A stretch of 64,000 nucleotides of DNA from Chryseobacterium sp. G0201 (GCF_003815655.1 NZ_CP033917.1:1488001-1552000); one strand, 5' to 3'. Positions 52,476 through 61,822 are shown, counted from the stretch's first letter. Translations and numbers: made by a program. Notes: a model not told the origin generated them from the sequence alone.

Positions 52476-53368
52476 CTGTAATCAATCCTGTTAGCTTCAG
52501 TATCTTCAAGTTGTGCTATAATTGATTTTGGAATTTCATCGCTGTCAATCGGGAAGCTGATAGAGTCAGGAAAAAATGTTTTCCGGTCTGCTTTCTGAAA
52601 AATTTCGAACAGGGCAATCGGCTCTTGATTAAAACTAATACACGTACTTATAAAATGCAACTCATGGAGCTTATATTCTGGATTTTTCAGTTTTTCCTTG
52701 ATATCTTTTATTCTTGATATGAAGTGTCTTTGGCGGATAAATGTATTGCTGTTCATGATGATAAAAACATAATCAGAATAGGCTGTCACCTTCCCAAAGT
52801 ACTTGTGGTGATCACCACCGCTTCTTTCTATAAAATATTCGCCTGAAGTCTCCGATTTGTAGATTTCCATTGCAGAACGCCAGATTCGGTCATCTTTTGC
52901 CTGTAAGGGGTTATCAGGAAGATTTCTGTTGTATGAATACCAACATCCAACCAATCGATCCAAAAGAACGATGTTTTGCTTGGCATTATTCATATCAATT
53001 CTCAGATCATTAAAATTAAATGCTTCTGTATTTGAATTAATAAAATCAATGTAATTTGAATATCCCAGCACCTTTACTATAAGACTTAATTTCGCCAAAT
53101 TAGGTTTGCTTAAAACTGCATTTTCATTTTGATAATATTTCTTTAGTTTGTTGATTATCAAATGTTCATAAAGGTAGTTTAAACCTAGTAAATCCGGTTC
53201 TTTTTTTATGTTCTTTTCTGTATTGTCATTGATAATTAAATCATTAAGTTCAGCAACAATATATGACCATTCTGTTTTTGAAACATCTTCCCAATTATTT
53301 TTCTTTAAAAAATGCAGACTCAGGAAATTCATCAATTTCTCAAGATGCAGGATATCTTCTTTTTTCAT
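52472..53368 (-). CDS. protein of unknown function
   Basis: A 298-residue cytoplasmic protein without signal peptide. The N-terminal 120 residues are helical (LEKLMNFLSLHFLKKNNWEDVS; YLYEHLIINKLKKYY; LAKLSLIVKVLGYSNYIDF), and the C-terminal half is mixed (SGEYFIERSGGDHHKYFGKV; YVFIIMNSNTFIRQRHFISR). I do not recognise a family. Position and codon use do not mark it as foreign. It is flanked by the LytTR gene (convergent) and the Gly/Cys-tail gene (divergent). Confidence 0.7.
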   Translation of the reverse strand: MKKEDILHLEKLMNFLSLHFLKKNNWEDVSKTEWSYIVAELNDLIINDNTEKNIKKEPDLLGLNYLYEHLIINKLKKYYQNENAVLSKPNLAKLSLIVKVLGYSNYIDFINSNTEAFNFNDLRIDMNNAKQNIVLLDRLVGCWYSYNRNLPDNPLQAKDDRIWRSAMEIYKSETSGEYFIERSGGDHHKYFGKVTAYSDYVFIIMNSNTFIRQRHFISRIKDIKEKLKNPEYKLHELHFISTCISFNQEPIALFEIFQKADRKTFFPDSISFPIDSDEIPKSIIAQLEDTEANRIDYR

Positions 53369-53482
53369 GGGTCTAATTTTATAAGACTAATTTAAGATTT
53401 TTTTAAAACCAAAAAAGATTATTGTAAGACTTTTATATTTTTTAATCAATCCAAATTTGAGTAGAAATTAAAAGTTAAAACA

Positions 53483-54208
53483 ATGGAAACAAAAAAGTTA
53501 TTACAAAACGATTCTCTCTGGAACAGACTTCAGGAGTTTTCGTTAGACGCTCCCAATGTTGATTTTCCTTTCTCAAAAAAATTAGCAAAAGAAGAAAACT
53601 GGAGCATAGATTTTACTAAAAAAGCGATAGAAGAATATAAAAAATTCGTTTATCTCTGTTGTACGCTTCCAAACGGAGCTTCACCAAGCGAAATTGTAGA
53701 TAAAGTATGGCATATGCATCTTATTTATACCCAAAATTACTGGGAAGAATTCTGCCCGAATATTCTGAAGAAGAAACTTCATCATCATCCTTCAAAAGGT
53801 GGTTTTGCAGAAAAGGATAAACACCATAATTGGTTTTCAGATACTTTAAAAAATTACAGAGATATTTTTGACCAAGACGCACCCGAAGATATTTGGAGCA
53901 ATGAAAATAAACCCAGAAGAGTAAATTGGCTAAAAAAATTAAGATTGATTCCTTTTTTCATCCTTTTTTTGATCTTTACCTCTTGCTCAGAAGGAATTCT
54001 TAGTGTTTTTTCAATTACTTTTCTAGGACTGCTACTTTTTTCCATTTTTATCTCTGCAATGAATGCAGTTTCAGATGCTGATGATACAACTAACGACCGG
54101 AATAAAAATAATGATTCCGGATCCGGCTGTGGAGGTGGTGGTGGAAGCTGCAGCGGCGGTGGCGGTTGTGGCGGAGGATGTGGTGGTTGCGGAGGGTGTG
54201 GCGGCTAA
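53483..54208 (+). CDS. membrane protein with glycine-rich-domain-like (GRDP) N terminus and a Gly/Cys tail
   Basis: A 241-residue protein. The N-terminal part has the GRDP-like pattern (AIEEYKKFVYLCCTLPNGASPSEIVDKVWHMHLIYTQNYWEEFC, then HHHPSKGG), in which Cys and His may form a metal site. Two hydrophobic segments (about 152-195) anchor it. The last 29 residues are almost only Gly and Cys, seven cysteines in all, with GGGCGGCGGC units. Such tails occur in TIGR04222-type membrane proteins. A small membrane protein gene follows after 15 nt. The role is unknown. Confidence 0.8.
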   Translation: METKKLLQNDSLWNRLQEFSLDAPNVDFPFSKKLAKEENWSIDFTKKAIEEYKKFVYLCCTLPNGASPSEIVDKVWHMHLIYTQNYWEEFCPNILKKKLHHHPSKGGFAEKDKHHNWFSDTLKNYRDIFDQDAPEDIWSNENKPRRVNWLKKLRLIPFFILFLIFTSCSEGILSVFSITFLGLLLFSIFISAMNAVSDADDTTNDRNKNNDSGSGCGGGGGSCSGGGGCGGGCGGCGGCGG

Positions 54209-54223
54209 AAAAAACTTGCAACT

Positions 54224-54574
54224 ATGAAAAAAATAATATTTCATTCAGTATCGGTTCTGATAAGTCTGATTTGGCTTGTTAAAGAACATCAAACTTACAA
54301 TCCCATTACTTTAAAAGGTCCGGATTTCCTAAAGTTCTATTTCATTCTTTTGTTAGGATTTTATGTTTCGGTTATAATTCTTACCTTTTTTAAAGAAACC
54401 ATATCTAAAATTACAATTTACTTTATGATTTTTATTATGGTTTTAGGTATCGTAAAATTGATAAGAGGGATGATTTTGGTTAAACCGTTTGGTTATCTTT
54501 TAGTAATTATGTTTTTTGAAGTGGCTGTTTTGATATATTTTATGTTATTTTATTCTAATAAAAAGTTAAAATAA
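54224..54574 (+). CDS. small multi-pass membrane protein of unknown function
   Basis: A 116-residue protein with about three to four hydrophobic helices (FHSVSVLISLIWLV; FLKFYFILLLGFYVSVIILTFF; IYFMIFIMVLGIVKLI; YLLVIMFFEVAVLIYFMLFY). It is 15 nt downstream of the Gly/Cys-tail gene and probably co-transcribed. No family is recognised. Confidence 0.65.
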   Translation: MKKIIFHSVSVLISLIWLVKEHQTYNPITLKGPDFLKFYFILLLGFYVSVIILTFFKETISKITIYFMIFIMVLGIVKLIRGMILVKPFGYLLVIMFFEVAVLIYFMLFYSNKKLK

Positions 54575-54801
54575 TGATCAGATTCGACAATCAATTAATT
54601 GAGAAAGTTAAATAATATTAATTTGTAATCTTTTTAAATACCTTCTTAAAACAGAATTTATTTAAAAGGTTTTAAAAAATACTTTTGATTTAAGCATTGC
54701 TTTGTTTTTTTTAATTTATACTTATTTTTTAGCTAATATTTTTAATTTTTGGCATAAAAAACTGTTATTTATCATGAATTCTATACAGGTTTAAATCTGT
54801 A

Positions 54802-54809
54802 TATCTTTG
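54802..54809 (+). promoter_or_regulatory. -7 promoter element (TATCTTTG) of the TonB receptor / DUF4249 pair
   Basis: TATCTTTG ends 23 nt before the receptor ATG at 54833. The 258 nt upstream are AT-rich and non-coding. Confidence 0.55.
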
Positions 54810-54832
54810 CCGAAAGTAAATATACAACACAA

Positions 54833-57082
54833 ATGATGCGAGTTACAACGATGGCAATTTTTTTGTCAGTTTTTGCTTACGCCCAAAAAACACATACTAT
54901 AAACGGCGTTATCAAAGACAAAGATACCGGAGAGCTTATTCCCGGAGCATTGATAAAGGTGAAAGAACTGCCGGAAATCAATGTTCAAACCAACGAATAT
55001 GGATTTTATTCCATTTCGCTTCCTGAAGGCGATTATACGCTGGATATCAATTATTTAAAACATATCGAGGCTACTAAAAAAATTCATCTTGCGGAATCCA
55101 TGAAAATGAACTGGGATCTGGAAAGACAAGACGGTGAAATTGAAGAAGTTGAGATAAAAAAAAGGACATCTATCATTTCTAACAAAACAAAAACCGGAGC
55201 AGAGGTTTTGGATGTTCAGGCGATGTCTAAACTTCCTGTGATTTTTGGTGAAAAAGACATCATCAAGACCTTGCAGTTTCTTCCGGGAATCAGCGCTCAG
55301 GAAGGTAGTTCAGGTTTCAGTGTGCGAGGCGGAAATACAGACCAGAATTTGTTTTTGCTGGATGAGGCTCCTGTTTTCAACAACTCACATTTACTTGGTT
55401 TTTTCAGTATTTTCAATAGCGATGCGCTTAGAAGCGTTACGGTGTATAAAGAAAATATCCCTTCGCAGTATGGGGGAAGATTATCTTCAATCATTGATGT
55501 TAAAATGAAGGAAGGAAACAATCAAAAATATAACGTAACAGGTGGTATTGGTTTGATAAGCAGTAGACTAAGCGTTGAAGGGCCTCTTCAAAAAGGAAAA
55601 TCTTCTTTCATCATTTCTGCGAGGCGTACCTATGCAGATATTTTGTACAATGCGATCGCAAAACCTACTCCCGAGAATAAAGTTAAGCTGTATTTTTATG
55701 ATATTAATGCCAAGCTTAACTACAAAATCAACGAAAACAACAGTCTGTATTTTTCGAGTTATTTCGGACGTGATGTCTTAGGTTTCAAAGAATTCAAAAA
55801 CAACTGGGGGAATTTAGCCGGAACATTGCGATGGAATAGTATTCTGGGAGATAAGCTTTTTTCCAATACCTCTTTGGTGTTCAGCAATTACGATTATAAA
55901 AGTACAATAGAAGATAATAAAGGTGGTATTGTGGAAGTAAATCCCAATGTCAGAAATTTAATTTTCAAGCAGGATTTTACGCATAACCTTAATCTTCAGC
56001 ATTCTTTGCGATATGGTTTCCAGTCATCTTATTATATTTTCAATACGCCAAATCTTCCGGAAACGGTAACTTCTGACTTCTTAAGGCAACCAAGATCGAT
56101 GTGGGAAAATGCAGTTTATATTAATGATGATTTTAAGATCACGGATAAATTATTTGCAAATTACGGATTCAGGCTATCATCTATTTCGTCGGGTGATAAC
56201 AGTGTTGAAAATCAGGCTACAACTAATTTTAAGAAAAACTATATCAATTTTGAGCCGAGAATTGCTTTTAATTATGAATTTAATAAAGACAATATAGCAA
56301 GGTTTGGTTATACCAGAAATACGCAGAATATACAGACTTTGGTAGCCAACGGCGGACTGAATGATGTCTGGATAAACCTTAGAAAACCACAGATAGCCGA
56401 CCAGATAAATGCCGGATATACCAGAAAACTGAACGATACATATGAGCTGAATGCAGATGTTTATTACAAAAAGATGCAAAATCTTGCCGATTATAAAGAT
56501 GGATTACAAGTAAATGTAATGGATAATATTAAGGATAATCTTTTGTATAACGGGCAGGGAAGAGCCTATGGACTGGAGCTTATGCTAAAGAAAAACCGAG
56601 GCAGGCTTACCGGCTGGGTGGCTTATACATTGTCTAAATCACAGAGAAGAATAGACGGCATCAACGATAATGCATGGTACAATGCGAACCAAGACAGAAC
56701 ACATGACTTATCGATTGTTTCAAATTACGAATTGAGTCCGAAATGGACAGTTTCCGGAGCGTTTGTATTTCACACCGGAAATGCAGTTACGTACCCGGTC
56801 GGAAAATATGAAATTGGCGGAAATACAGTGTTAGACTACGGGAAAAGAAATTCCGACAGAATGCCATCGTACCAAAGACTGGATCTTAACTTTACTTATG
56901 AAGCTAAAAATAACAACCGTTTTAAAAGTTCATGGTCTTTCGGGGTCTACAATATTTACGGACGGAAAAATCCATATGCCATTACATTTGGTTCGGATAA
57001 GATTTCATATGGAAAAGTGGAGGCAACTCAGTTCAGCTTTTTCTCGATGGTTCCCAACGTTTCTTACAACTTTAAATTCTAA
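54833..57082 (+). CDS. TonB-dependent outer-membrane receptor, paired with a DUF4249 lipoprotein
   Basis: A 749-residue receptor with signal peptide (MRVTTMAIFLSVFAYAQ), a CarboxypepD_reg-like domain (NGVIKDKDTGELIPGALIKVKE), a plug (KLPVIFGEKDIIKTLQFLPGISAQEG; SVRGGNTDQNLFLLDEAPVFN) and a barrel ending in VSYNFKF. The plug type resembles receptors that occur next to DUF4249 lipoproteins rather than SusD. The DUF4249 gene follows after 11 nt. Substrates of such pairs are mostly unknown; metal or peptide uptake is possible. Confidence 0.92.
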   Translation: MMRVTTMAIFLSVFAYAQKTHTINGVIKDKDTGELIPGALIKVKELPEINVQTNEYGFYSISLPEGDYTLDINYLKHIEATKKIHLAESMKMNWDLERQDGEIEEVEIKKRTSIISNKTKTGAEVLDVQAMSKLPVIFGEKDIIKTLQFLPGISAQEGSSGFSVRGGNTDQNLFLLDEAPVFNNSHLLGFFSIFNSDALRSVTVYKENIPSQYGGRLSSIIDVKMKEGNNQKYNVTGGIGLISSRLSVEGPLQKGKSSFIISARRTYADILYNAIAKPTPENKVKLYFYDINAKLNYKINENNSLYFSSYFGRDVLGFKEFKNNWGNLAGTLRWNSILGDKLFSNTSLVFSNYDYKSTIEDNKGGIVEVNPNVRNLIFKQDFTHNLNLQHSLRYGFQSSYYIFNTPNLPETVTSDFLRQPRSMWENAVYINDDFKITDKLFANYGFRLSSISSGDNSVENQATTNFKKNYINFEPRIAFNYEFNKDNIARFGYTRNTQNIQTLVANGGLNDVWINLRKPQIADQINAGYTRKLNDTYELNADVYYKKMQNLADYKDGLQVNVMDNIKDNLLYNGQGRAYGLELMLKKNRGRLTGWVAYTLSKSQRRIDGINDNAWYNANQDRTHDLSIVSNYELSPKWTVSGAFVFHTGNAVTYPVGKYEIGGNTVLDYGKRNSDRMPSYQRLDLNFTYEAKNNNRFKSSWSFGVYNIYGRKNPYAITFGSDKISYGKVEATQFSFFSMVPNVSYNFKF

Positions 57083-57093
57083 AAATATAAATA

Positions 57094-57882
57094 ATGAAAT
57101 ATATAGTAAAATTCTTGCCTGCTTTTTTATTGCTTCTTTGTGTCAGCTGTGCGTTTGAGGATGTTGTAGAGCTTCCCATCAAAGAAAAGGATGGTAAAAT
57201 AGTGATAGAAGGTAATATTACGGATCAGCCGGGACCGTACTTTATCAGGATCACAAGATCCATAAAACTGGCTCAGACGGGAGAAACCCCTGCTGTAAAA
57301 AATGCTAAGGTTATTCTAAGTGATAACAACGGGCAAACCGAAACGCTGGAATTTGAAAACGGAATGTACCATACCACAAATTTTACATCACACCCAGGAA
57401 ACACATACACGCTTTCTGTAACGGTAGACGGTACAACTTATACTTCAAAAAGCACAATGCCTAGTTTAGTACCGCTTAATTCATTAAAACAAGTCGTAAG
57501 GGAGCAGGTAGATTCGGCAGATATTTTAGGAGTGGTTCCAGTGTTTACAGATCCTGTGGAAAAGGGTAATTATTATTTATTTAAAATGCGTCTTACCGAC
57601 CACGATTTGGATCCTCAGGTTTTCTCTGATAATGTTGATAATGGTATGGTGAATACGAGATTTATTCCCAGTACAACAGGTTTTAGAAAAAATGATACCG
57701 TTGCAGTTGAAATGCAGTGTATCGATAATCCTGTGTACAATTATTTCTCTGTACTTTCTCAGGCTTATCTTAACGGTTCTGGGGGAACAACTCCTGTTAA
57801 CCCGCCAAGTAATATCAGCAACGGAGCTTTAGGTTATTTTTCAGCACATACCTCGCAAACGAAAATTATTATTATCCAATAA
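57094..57882 (+). CDS. DUF4249 outer-membrane lipoprotein
   Basis: A 262-residue lipoprotein with lipobox LLCVSCAF (Cys19). The EDVVELPIKEKDGKIVIEGNITDQPGPYFIRITRS start and the YTLSVTVDGTTYTSKSTMP block mark DUF4249, a beta-sandwich family encoded next to TonB receptors in Bacteroidota. It probably acts as a surface-exposed ligand-binding lid for the receptor, like SusD for SusC. A terminator follows. Confidence 0.9.
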   Translation: MKYIVKFLPAFLLLLCVSCAFEDVVELPIKEKDGKIVIEGNITDQPGPYFIRITRSIKLAQTGETPAVKNAKVILSDNNGQTETLEFENGMYHTTNFTSHPGNTYTLSVTVDGTTYTSKSTMPSLVPLNSLKQVVREQVDSADILGVVPVFTDPVEKGNYYLFKMRLTDHDLDPQVFSDNVDNGMVNTRFIPSTTGFRKNDTVAVEMQCIDNPVYNYFSVLSQAYLNGSGGTTPVNPPSNISNGALGYFSAHTSQTKIIIIQ

Positions 57883-57927
57883 TTAAATGATCATTAATTA
57901 AAGTAAGTTTAAGATTAAAATAAATAA

Positions 57928-57953
57928 AAAGACCTGAAAATGTTCAGGTCTTT
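57928..57953. terminator. bidirectional terminator between the DUF4249 gene and mnmA
   Basis: AAAGACCTGAA and TTCAGGTCTTT pair around AATG. Flanked by A-runs and T-rich sequence, it serves two convergent genes. Confidence 0.85.
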
Positions 57954-57988
57954 GTGTTTTAAATATATTGTAAGTTCAACAGATTTTA

Positions 57989-59176
57989 TTAAGAAATCAC
58001 ACCGCTCCCAATAAGTTCATCTTCAAGATACCAAGAAGCAAACTGACCTTCGGCAATAGCAGATTGAGGTTGCTCAAATTCCATGTAAAAGGCATTTTCA
58101 AACTGATAAATCGTGGCTTTTTGAAGTTCCTGTCTGTAACGGAATCGCGCCAATACTTCCATAGACTCGTTATTTTGTAATCTCAAATCTTCGCGAACCC
58201 AATGAAGTTCAGTATTATCAATTTTCAATGCTTTTTTATGCAATCCCGGGAAGCTGTGTCCTTCTCCAACGAAAATAATATTGTTTTCCATGTCTCGGGA
58301 AACTATAAAACAGCTTTCTTTATGTCCGCCGATTCCAAGTCCTTTGCTTTGTCCGATCGTGAAAAATTGGGCACCTTGATGCTTTCCGATTACTTTTCCG
58401 TCAGCTTTTTTATAATTGATTTTTTGACTTAAATATTCTAATTCTTCTTCTTTTGAAGAAAATTCAGGTATTTCCTCAGCAAAAAGCGGAGAATCTTTGA
58501 AAATTTCTACGATTTCACCTTCTTTTGGAACCAATTGCTGTTGTAAAAACTGTGGAAGACTTACTTTTCCGATAAAACATAATCCCTGAGAATCTTTTTT
58601 ATCAGCTGTAACCAATCCGATTTCCTTTGCAATTTCTCTTACCTGTGGTTTTGTCAGTTCTCCAATCGGAAATAATGCTTTTGATAACTGATCCTGATTT
58701 AATTGGCATAAAAAATATGATTGATCTTTATTGTTATCTTTTCCGGCTAAAAGATGGAAAATTTCCTTTCCGTTTTCATCAAAAGTAGAATCTACTCTTG
58801 CATAATGTCCTGTTGCTACTTTATCTGCGCCCAAAGACATTGCCGTCTTCATAAAAACATCGAATTTTACTTCTCTGTTGCATAAAACATCAGGATTCGG
58901 AGTTCTTCCTTTCTGATATTCATCGAACATATAATCCACGATTCTTTCCTTGTAAAGATCGCTCATATCAATCACCTGAAACGGAATTCCCAGTTTCTGG
59001 GCAACCATCAAGGCATCATTACTGTCCTCTATCCACGGACACTCATCTTCTAACGTTACCGAAGCATCGTTCCAGTTTCTCATAAACAAAGCCACCACTT
59101 CATGGCCTTGTTGCTGCAGCAAATATGCTGTAACACTGGAGTCTACACCTCCGGATAATCCTACTACTACTTTCAT
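57989..59176 (-). CDS. mnmA: MnmA, tRNA-specific 2-thiouridylase
   Basis: A 395-residue enzyme with PP-loop GLSGGVDSS (6-14), catalytic Cys99 ([13 protein letters not shown]) and Cys200 ([10 protein letters not shown]) for persulfide transfer, ATGHYARVD, and a C-terminal barrel-like part ([13 protein letters not shown]). It makes 2-thiouridine at position 34 of tRNAs for Lys, Glu and Gln. MnmG, encoded elsewhere in the window, modifies the same base at C5. A TATTTTTG element lies 50 nt upstream. Confidence 0.96.
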   Translation of the reverse strand: MKVVVGLSGGVDSSVTAYLLQQQGHEVVALFMRNWNDASVTLEDECPWIEDSNDALMVAQKLGIPFQVIDMSDLYKERIVDYMFDEYQKGRTPNPDVLCNREVKFDVFMKTAMSLGADKVATGHYARVDSTFDENGKEIFHLLAGKDNNKDQSYFLCQLNQDQLSKALFPIGELTKPQVREIAKEIGLVTADKKDSQGLCFIGKVSLPQFLQQQLVPKEGEIVEIFKDSPLFAEEIPEFSSKEEELEYLSQKINYKKADGKVIGKHQGAQFFTIGQSKGLGIGGHKESCFIVSRDMENNIIFVGEGHSFPGLHKKALKIDNTELHWVREDLRLQNNESMEVLARFRYRQELQKATIYQFENAFYMEFEQPQSAIAEGQFASWYLEDELIGSGVIS

Positions 59177-59226
59177 TGTATTTCAATTTTACGAAACTCT
59201 TAACGGGAGTTCTTAGTTTGACGCTG

Positions 59227-59234
59227 CAAAAATA
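59227..59234 (-). promoter_or_regulatory. -7 promoter element (TATTTTTG) of mnmA
   Basis: The minus strand reads TATTTTTG, 50 nt before the mnmA start codon. No -33 TTG is clear. Confidence 0.4.
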
Positions 59235-59291
59235 CAATTAAAAAAATTCGTAAAAAAACCATAATTTTAAACATCGATAAAAACAATTTAT

Positions 59292-59819
59292 ATGAAAAAG
59301 TTTATTATTCCTTTAGTATTGATGCTTTCAGGATCGGCATTTTCCCAAGTTTCAGTTGGCACAACAGAACAAAATAATAACCGATGGACGTTCGGTGGCG
59401 GAATTGGGGTTGGATTCGGCAGCAACAGCACATTTAATTTGTCAGCTTCCCCAAGAGTTGGTTACAGGCTTACGGATGATCTTGAAGTTGGAGTTGTAGG
59501 AAGTGTTTCCTGGCAGACTTCAGATTATTATCGTTCGACAATGTTCGGAGTTGGCCCGTTTCTGAATTATTATATTGCTCGAACTTTTTATTTAAGTGCT
59601 AATTATCAGCATTACTTTATCAATTATAAAGATAAATATTACGATTATAAAATGAATGAACAGGAAGATGCTTTGTATCTCGGAGGAGGCTATATGCAGA
59701 GAATCGGGAACAATTCTTTTATGCAGATTGGTGTGATGTATAATGTTCTGTGGAAAGAGAATTCAAGTATATTTTCAAGTGGCTTAGTGCCAAATATTGG
59801 ATTTGTAGTTGGATTGTAA
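59292..59819 (+). CDS. small outer-membrane beta-barrel protein
   Basis: A 175-residue protein with signal peptide MKKFIIPLVLMLSGSAFSQ. It has alternating hydrophobic strands (WTFGGGIGVGFGSNSTFNLS; VGYRLTDDLEVGVVGSVSW; FYLSANYQHYFINY; ALYLGGGYMQRIG; LVPNIGFVVGL), as in the 8-stranded OMP_b-brl families. The C-terminal strand ends in VVGL. No partner gene is adjacent. A terminator follows. Confidence 0.82.
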   Translation: MKKFIIPLVLMLSGSAFSQVSVGTTEQNNNRWTFGGGIGVGFGSNSTFNLSASPRVGYRLTDDLEVGVVGSVSWQTSDYYRSTMFGVGPFLNYYIARTFYLSANYQHYFINYKDKYYDYKMNEQEDALYLGGGYMQRIGNNSFMQIGVMYNVLWKENSSIFSSGLVPNIGFVVGL

Positions 59820-59846
59820 AATTAATTATAATATTGATATAAAAAT

Positions 59847-59880
59847 AATTCCCGAAGCATCTCGCTTCGGGAATTTTATT
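59847..59880. terminator. bidirectional terminator after the beta-barrel gene
   Basis: AATTCCCGAAGC and GCTTCGGGAATT pair perfectly around ATCTC, with T-runs following. On the minus strand it ends the transcript of the tandem cassettes. Confidence 0.9.
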
Positions 59881-59904
59881 TGATTTTTTTTTTAGATTAA
59901 ATCT

Positions 59905-60459
59905 CTAAAATAATACAATAAAAGTTGAACCTCCAACAGTAAATATAGTCCCATTAACCGCGGGACTACCATAACCGGAAAGATCTAAAACAGGAGGGTT
60001 AGCCGTGCCACAACCCATATGCATTGTGTAATAGCCACCTATTGCTACACCCGAAGTATTTTTTACGCCGAATTTCATACCTGCCCATTTTGATCCCATC
60101 CAAAATGCTGTAGGGACAGGATTTCCGGGAAGATTATAAGGATTCAAATAATCAGCGTTCACCACCCAACTATTAATTAAAGGGGTATCGGGATAGGCAG
60201 GATTATAAGTATTTGAAGTATTTACATCCTGGTTATAATATGCTTCTACATAACCTAGAGGAGATGAAGACGCAGGCCCCAATACCGACAGGCTGGTGTT
60301 AGCCTGAATATTAGGGCCGCAGTTGATTGTGCTGGTATAATTGGATTTCCAGATTGTATACTCAATAATTGTATCCGTGTAGTTTTGTATAAAAAGATCA
60401 TCTTGCGCGGAGGCCCAAAATGATGCAATAAATGCTGTCAGTAAAAATAACTTTTTCAT
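59905..60459 (-). CDS. secreted partner protein of tandem cassette 1 (unknown function)
   Basis: A 184-residue secreted protein with signal peptide MKKLFLLTAFIASFWASAQ. It shares with its two homologues at 60868 and 61885: IQNYT near the mature N terminus, a first conserved Cys (here INCGP), the ASxx/NTSNTYNPAYPDTPL block, a KWAGMKFGV segment, IGGYY, a second conserved Cys (GCG), and the end FTVGGSTFIVLF. The two Cys may form a disulfide. The mature protein is neutral and rich in Asn, Thr, Ser and Gly. I do not recognise a family. It starts 4 nt after the lipoprotein gene of the same cassette. The upstream extension of the frame is not used. Confidence 0.7.
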   Translation of the reverse strand: MKKLFLLTAFIASFWASAQDDLFIQNYTDTIIEYTIWKSNYTSTINCGPNIQANTSLSVLGPASSSPLGYVEAYYNQDVNTSNTYNPAYPDTPLINSWVVNADYLNPYNLPGNPVPTAFWMGSKWAGMKFGVKNTSGVAIGGYYTMHMGCGTANPPVLDLSGYGSPAVNGTIFTVGGSTFIVLF

Positions 60460-60463
60460 AATG

Positions 60464-60844
60464 TTAATTTTCAGATGTATAGTTTTTATTAGTTTTCTTG
60501 TTGTACTCTCCATAAACTTGGACTGCCCAAGTAAGAATTTTTTCCTTGTCTCCGCGTGTTTGTCTTTCTATTTCAGCATAAGAAACTCCAGATGAAGCGA
60601 TGAGGTCCTTTGCAGCAGGTAAAAGCATTTCTTTTTTATAATCACTCAATTCTGCAGATGTTTTTGGCGTTGCGGGAGCAGGTTCTTTCTCCATCGCTAC
60701 TTTTTTAATCGCTAGATTGAATTTTTGTACCGCCTCAGGCTTTGAAATATCCGGAGTTGTATTTGTTGCCATATTTTCATTTGCACAAGATAAAAATGTA
60801 AGCATGGGAATACTTAAAAGCAAAATTGTTTTTCTTAATTTCAT
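60464..60844 (-). CDS. small lipoprotein of tandem cassette 1 (unknown function)
   Basis: A 126-residue lipoprotein (lipobox LTFLSCAN, Cys20). After a Thr/Asn-rich linker come KPEAVQKFNLAIKKVAMEKE, a Pro-rich PAPATPKTS hinge and a helical, charged C-terminal domain (ELSDYKKEMLLPAAKDLIAS; EIERQTRGDKEKILTWAVQVY). It is nearly identical to its two homologues upstream apart from two extra N-terminal residues. Role unknown; an anchor or chaperone for the secreted partner is a guess from gene order. Confidence 0.72.
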   Translation of the reverse strand: MKLRKTILLLSIPMLTFLSCANENMATNTTPDISKPEAVQKFNLAIKKVAMEKEPAPATPKTSAELSDYKKEMLLPAAKDLIASSGVSYAEIERQTRGDKEKILTWAVQVYGEYNKKTNKNYTSEN

Positions 60845-60867
60845 GATAATTGTTTTTAATTAAATGA

Positions 60868-61443
60868 TTAAAATATAACAACCCAAGTTGCTCCTCCTAC
60901 TGTAAAAAGGACGGCATCTGTCATAGAGGGAGGAATTACGTTACCTGTTAAATCTGAATATACAGTTGTACTCCCACAAAATTGACCAAGGAAATAATAT
61001 CCTCCAACATTTACTCCTGATTGATCCTGTACTCCAAATTTAATCCCCGTCCAGGTTGTCACATTACTGAAAACATTAAGAACCCCTGCAGGAGCATAAT
61101 ATGGAGCTGCAAAATTGGAGTTAGCGATCCATCTGCCTACCTGAGGGGTGGATGGATAGGCTGCATTAAATGCGAAAGTATTATTTACATTCCCATCATA
61201 ATTTGCATCTATTGAAACTGAAGGATCATTAGTATATCCTAACTTTAATAAATTGTTTGTGACGGTTCTTGCTTCCAAATTAGGAGTACATCCTGTTGTC
61301 GGGCTCCCTAAATTAGATTTAATCAAGTTATACTCTACATAATTAGGAGTATAGTTCTGGATATAAATTGGTGGAGGAGGTGGTGTTTGAGCAGAAACGC
61401 AATATGAAGCAATAAATGTTGCCAGTAAAAGTAGTTTTTTCAT
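60868..61443 (-). CDS. secreted partner protein of tandem cassette 2 (unknown function)
   Basis: A 191-residue homologue of the secreted proteins of cassettes 1 and 3. Signal peptide MKKLLLLATFIASYCVSAQ is followed by a TPPPPP stretch not present in the others. Conserved are IQNYT, the first Cys (TTGCTP), FNAAYPSTPQ, WTGIKFGVQDQSG, VGGYY, the second Cys (QFCGS) and the end FTVGGATWVVIF. The middle has changed most. It starts 4 nt after the lipoprotein gene of cassette 2. Confidence 0.7.
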   Translation of the reverse strand: MKKLLLLATFIASYCVSAQTPPPPPIYIQNYTPNYVEYNLIKSNLGSPTTGCTPNLEARTVTNNLLKLGYTNDPSVSIDANYDGNVNNTFAFNAAYPSTPQVGRWIANSNFAAPYYAPAGVLNVFSNVTTWTGIKFGVQDQSGVNVGGYYFLGQFCGSTTVYSDLTGNVIPPSMTDAVLFTVGGATWVVIF

Positions 61444-61447
61444 GATT

Positions 61448-61822
61448 TTAGTTTTCAGATTTGTAGTTTTTATTAGTTTGCTTGTTGTAATCTCCATAGA
61501 CTTCTACAGCCCATTTTAGAATTTTTTCTCTATCACCTCCTGTTTGTCTCTCTATTTCAGAATACGAAACTCCGGATGAAGCGATGAGGTCTTTAGCAGC
61601 TGGTAAAAGCATGTCTTTTTTGTAATTACTCAGTTCAGCAGACGTTCTTGGTGTTGCAGGAGCAGGTTCCTTTTCCATGGCTACTTTTTTGATCGCTAAA
61701 TTGAATTTTTGTACTGCTTCCGGCTTCGAAACATCAGGCATCGTGGTTGTTGCAGATGATTCATTCGCACAAGATAGAAATGTAAGCATCGAAATGCTTA
61801 AAAGTAAAATTGTTTTTTTCAT
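61448..61822 (-). CDS. small lipoprotein of tandem cassette 2 (unknown function)
   Basis: A 124-residue lipoprotein (Cys18 in LTFLSCAN). By eye 116 of 124 residues equal the cassette 3 lipoprotein, with most changes in the signal peptide. The C-terminal helical domain (DLIASSGVSYSEIERQTGGD onward) is unchanged. It precedes its secreted partner by 4 nt, with a start-stop arrangement suggesting coupled translation. Confidence 0.72.
   Translation of the reverse strand: MKKTILLLSISMLTFLSCANESSATTTMPDVSKPEAVQKFNLAIKKVAMEKEPAPATPRTSAELSNYKKDMLLPAAKDLIASSGVSYSEIERQTGGDREKILKWAVEVYGDYNKQTNKNYKSEN

Noticed and set aside
60460..60513. N-terminal extensions (MESTTRKL... and MEITTSKL... types) of the three secreted proteins
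   Set aside because: They overlap the lipoprotein genes in another frame and would bury the signal peptide. The MKKL starts 4 nt after each lipoprotein stop are preferred.
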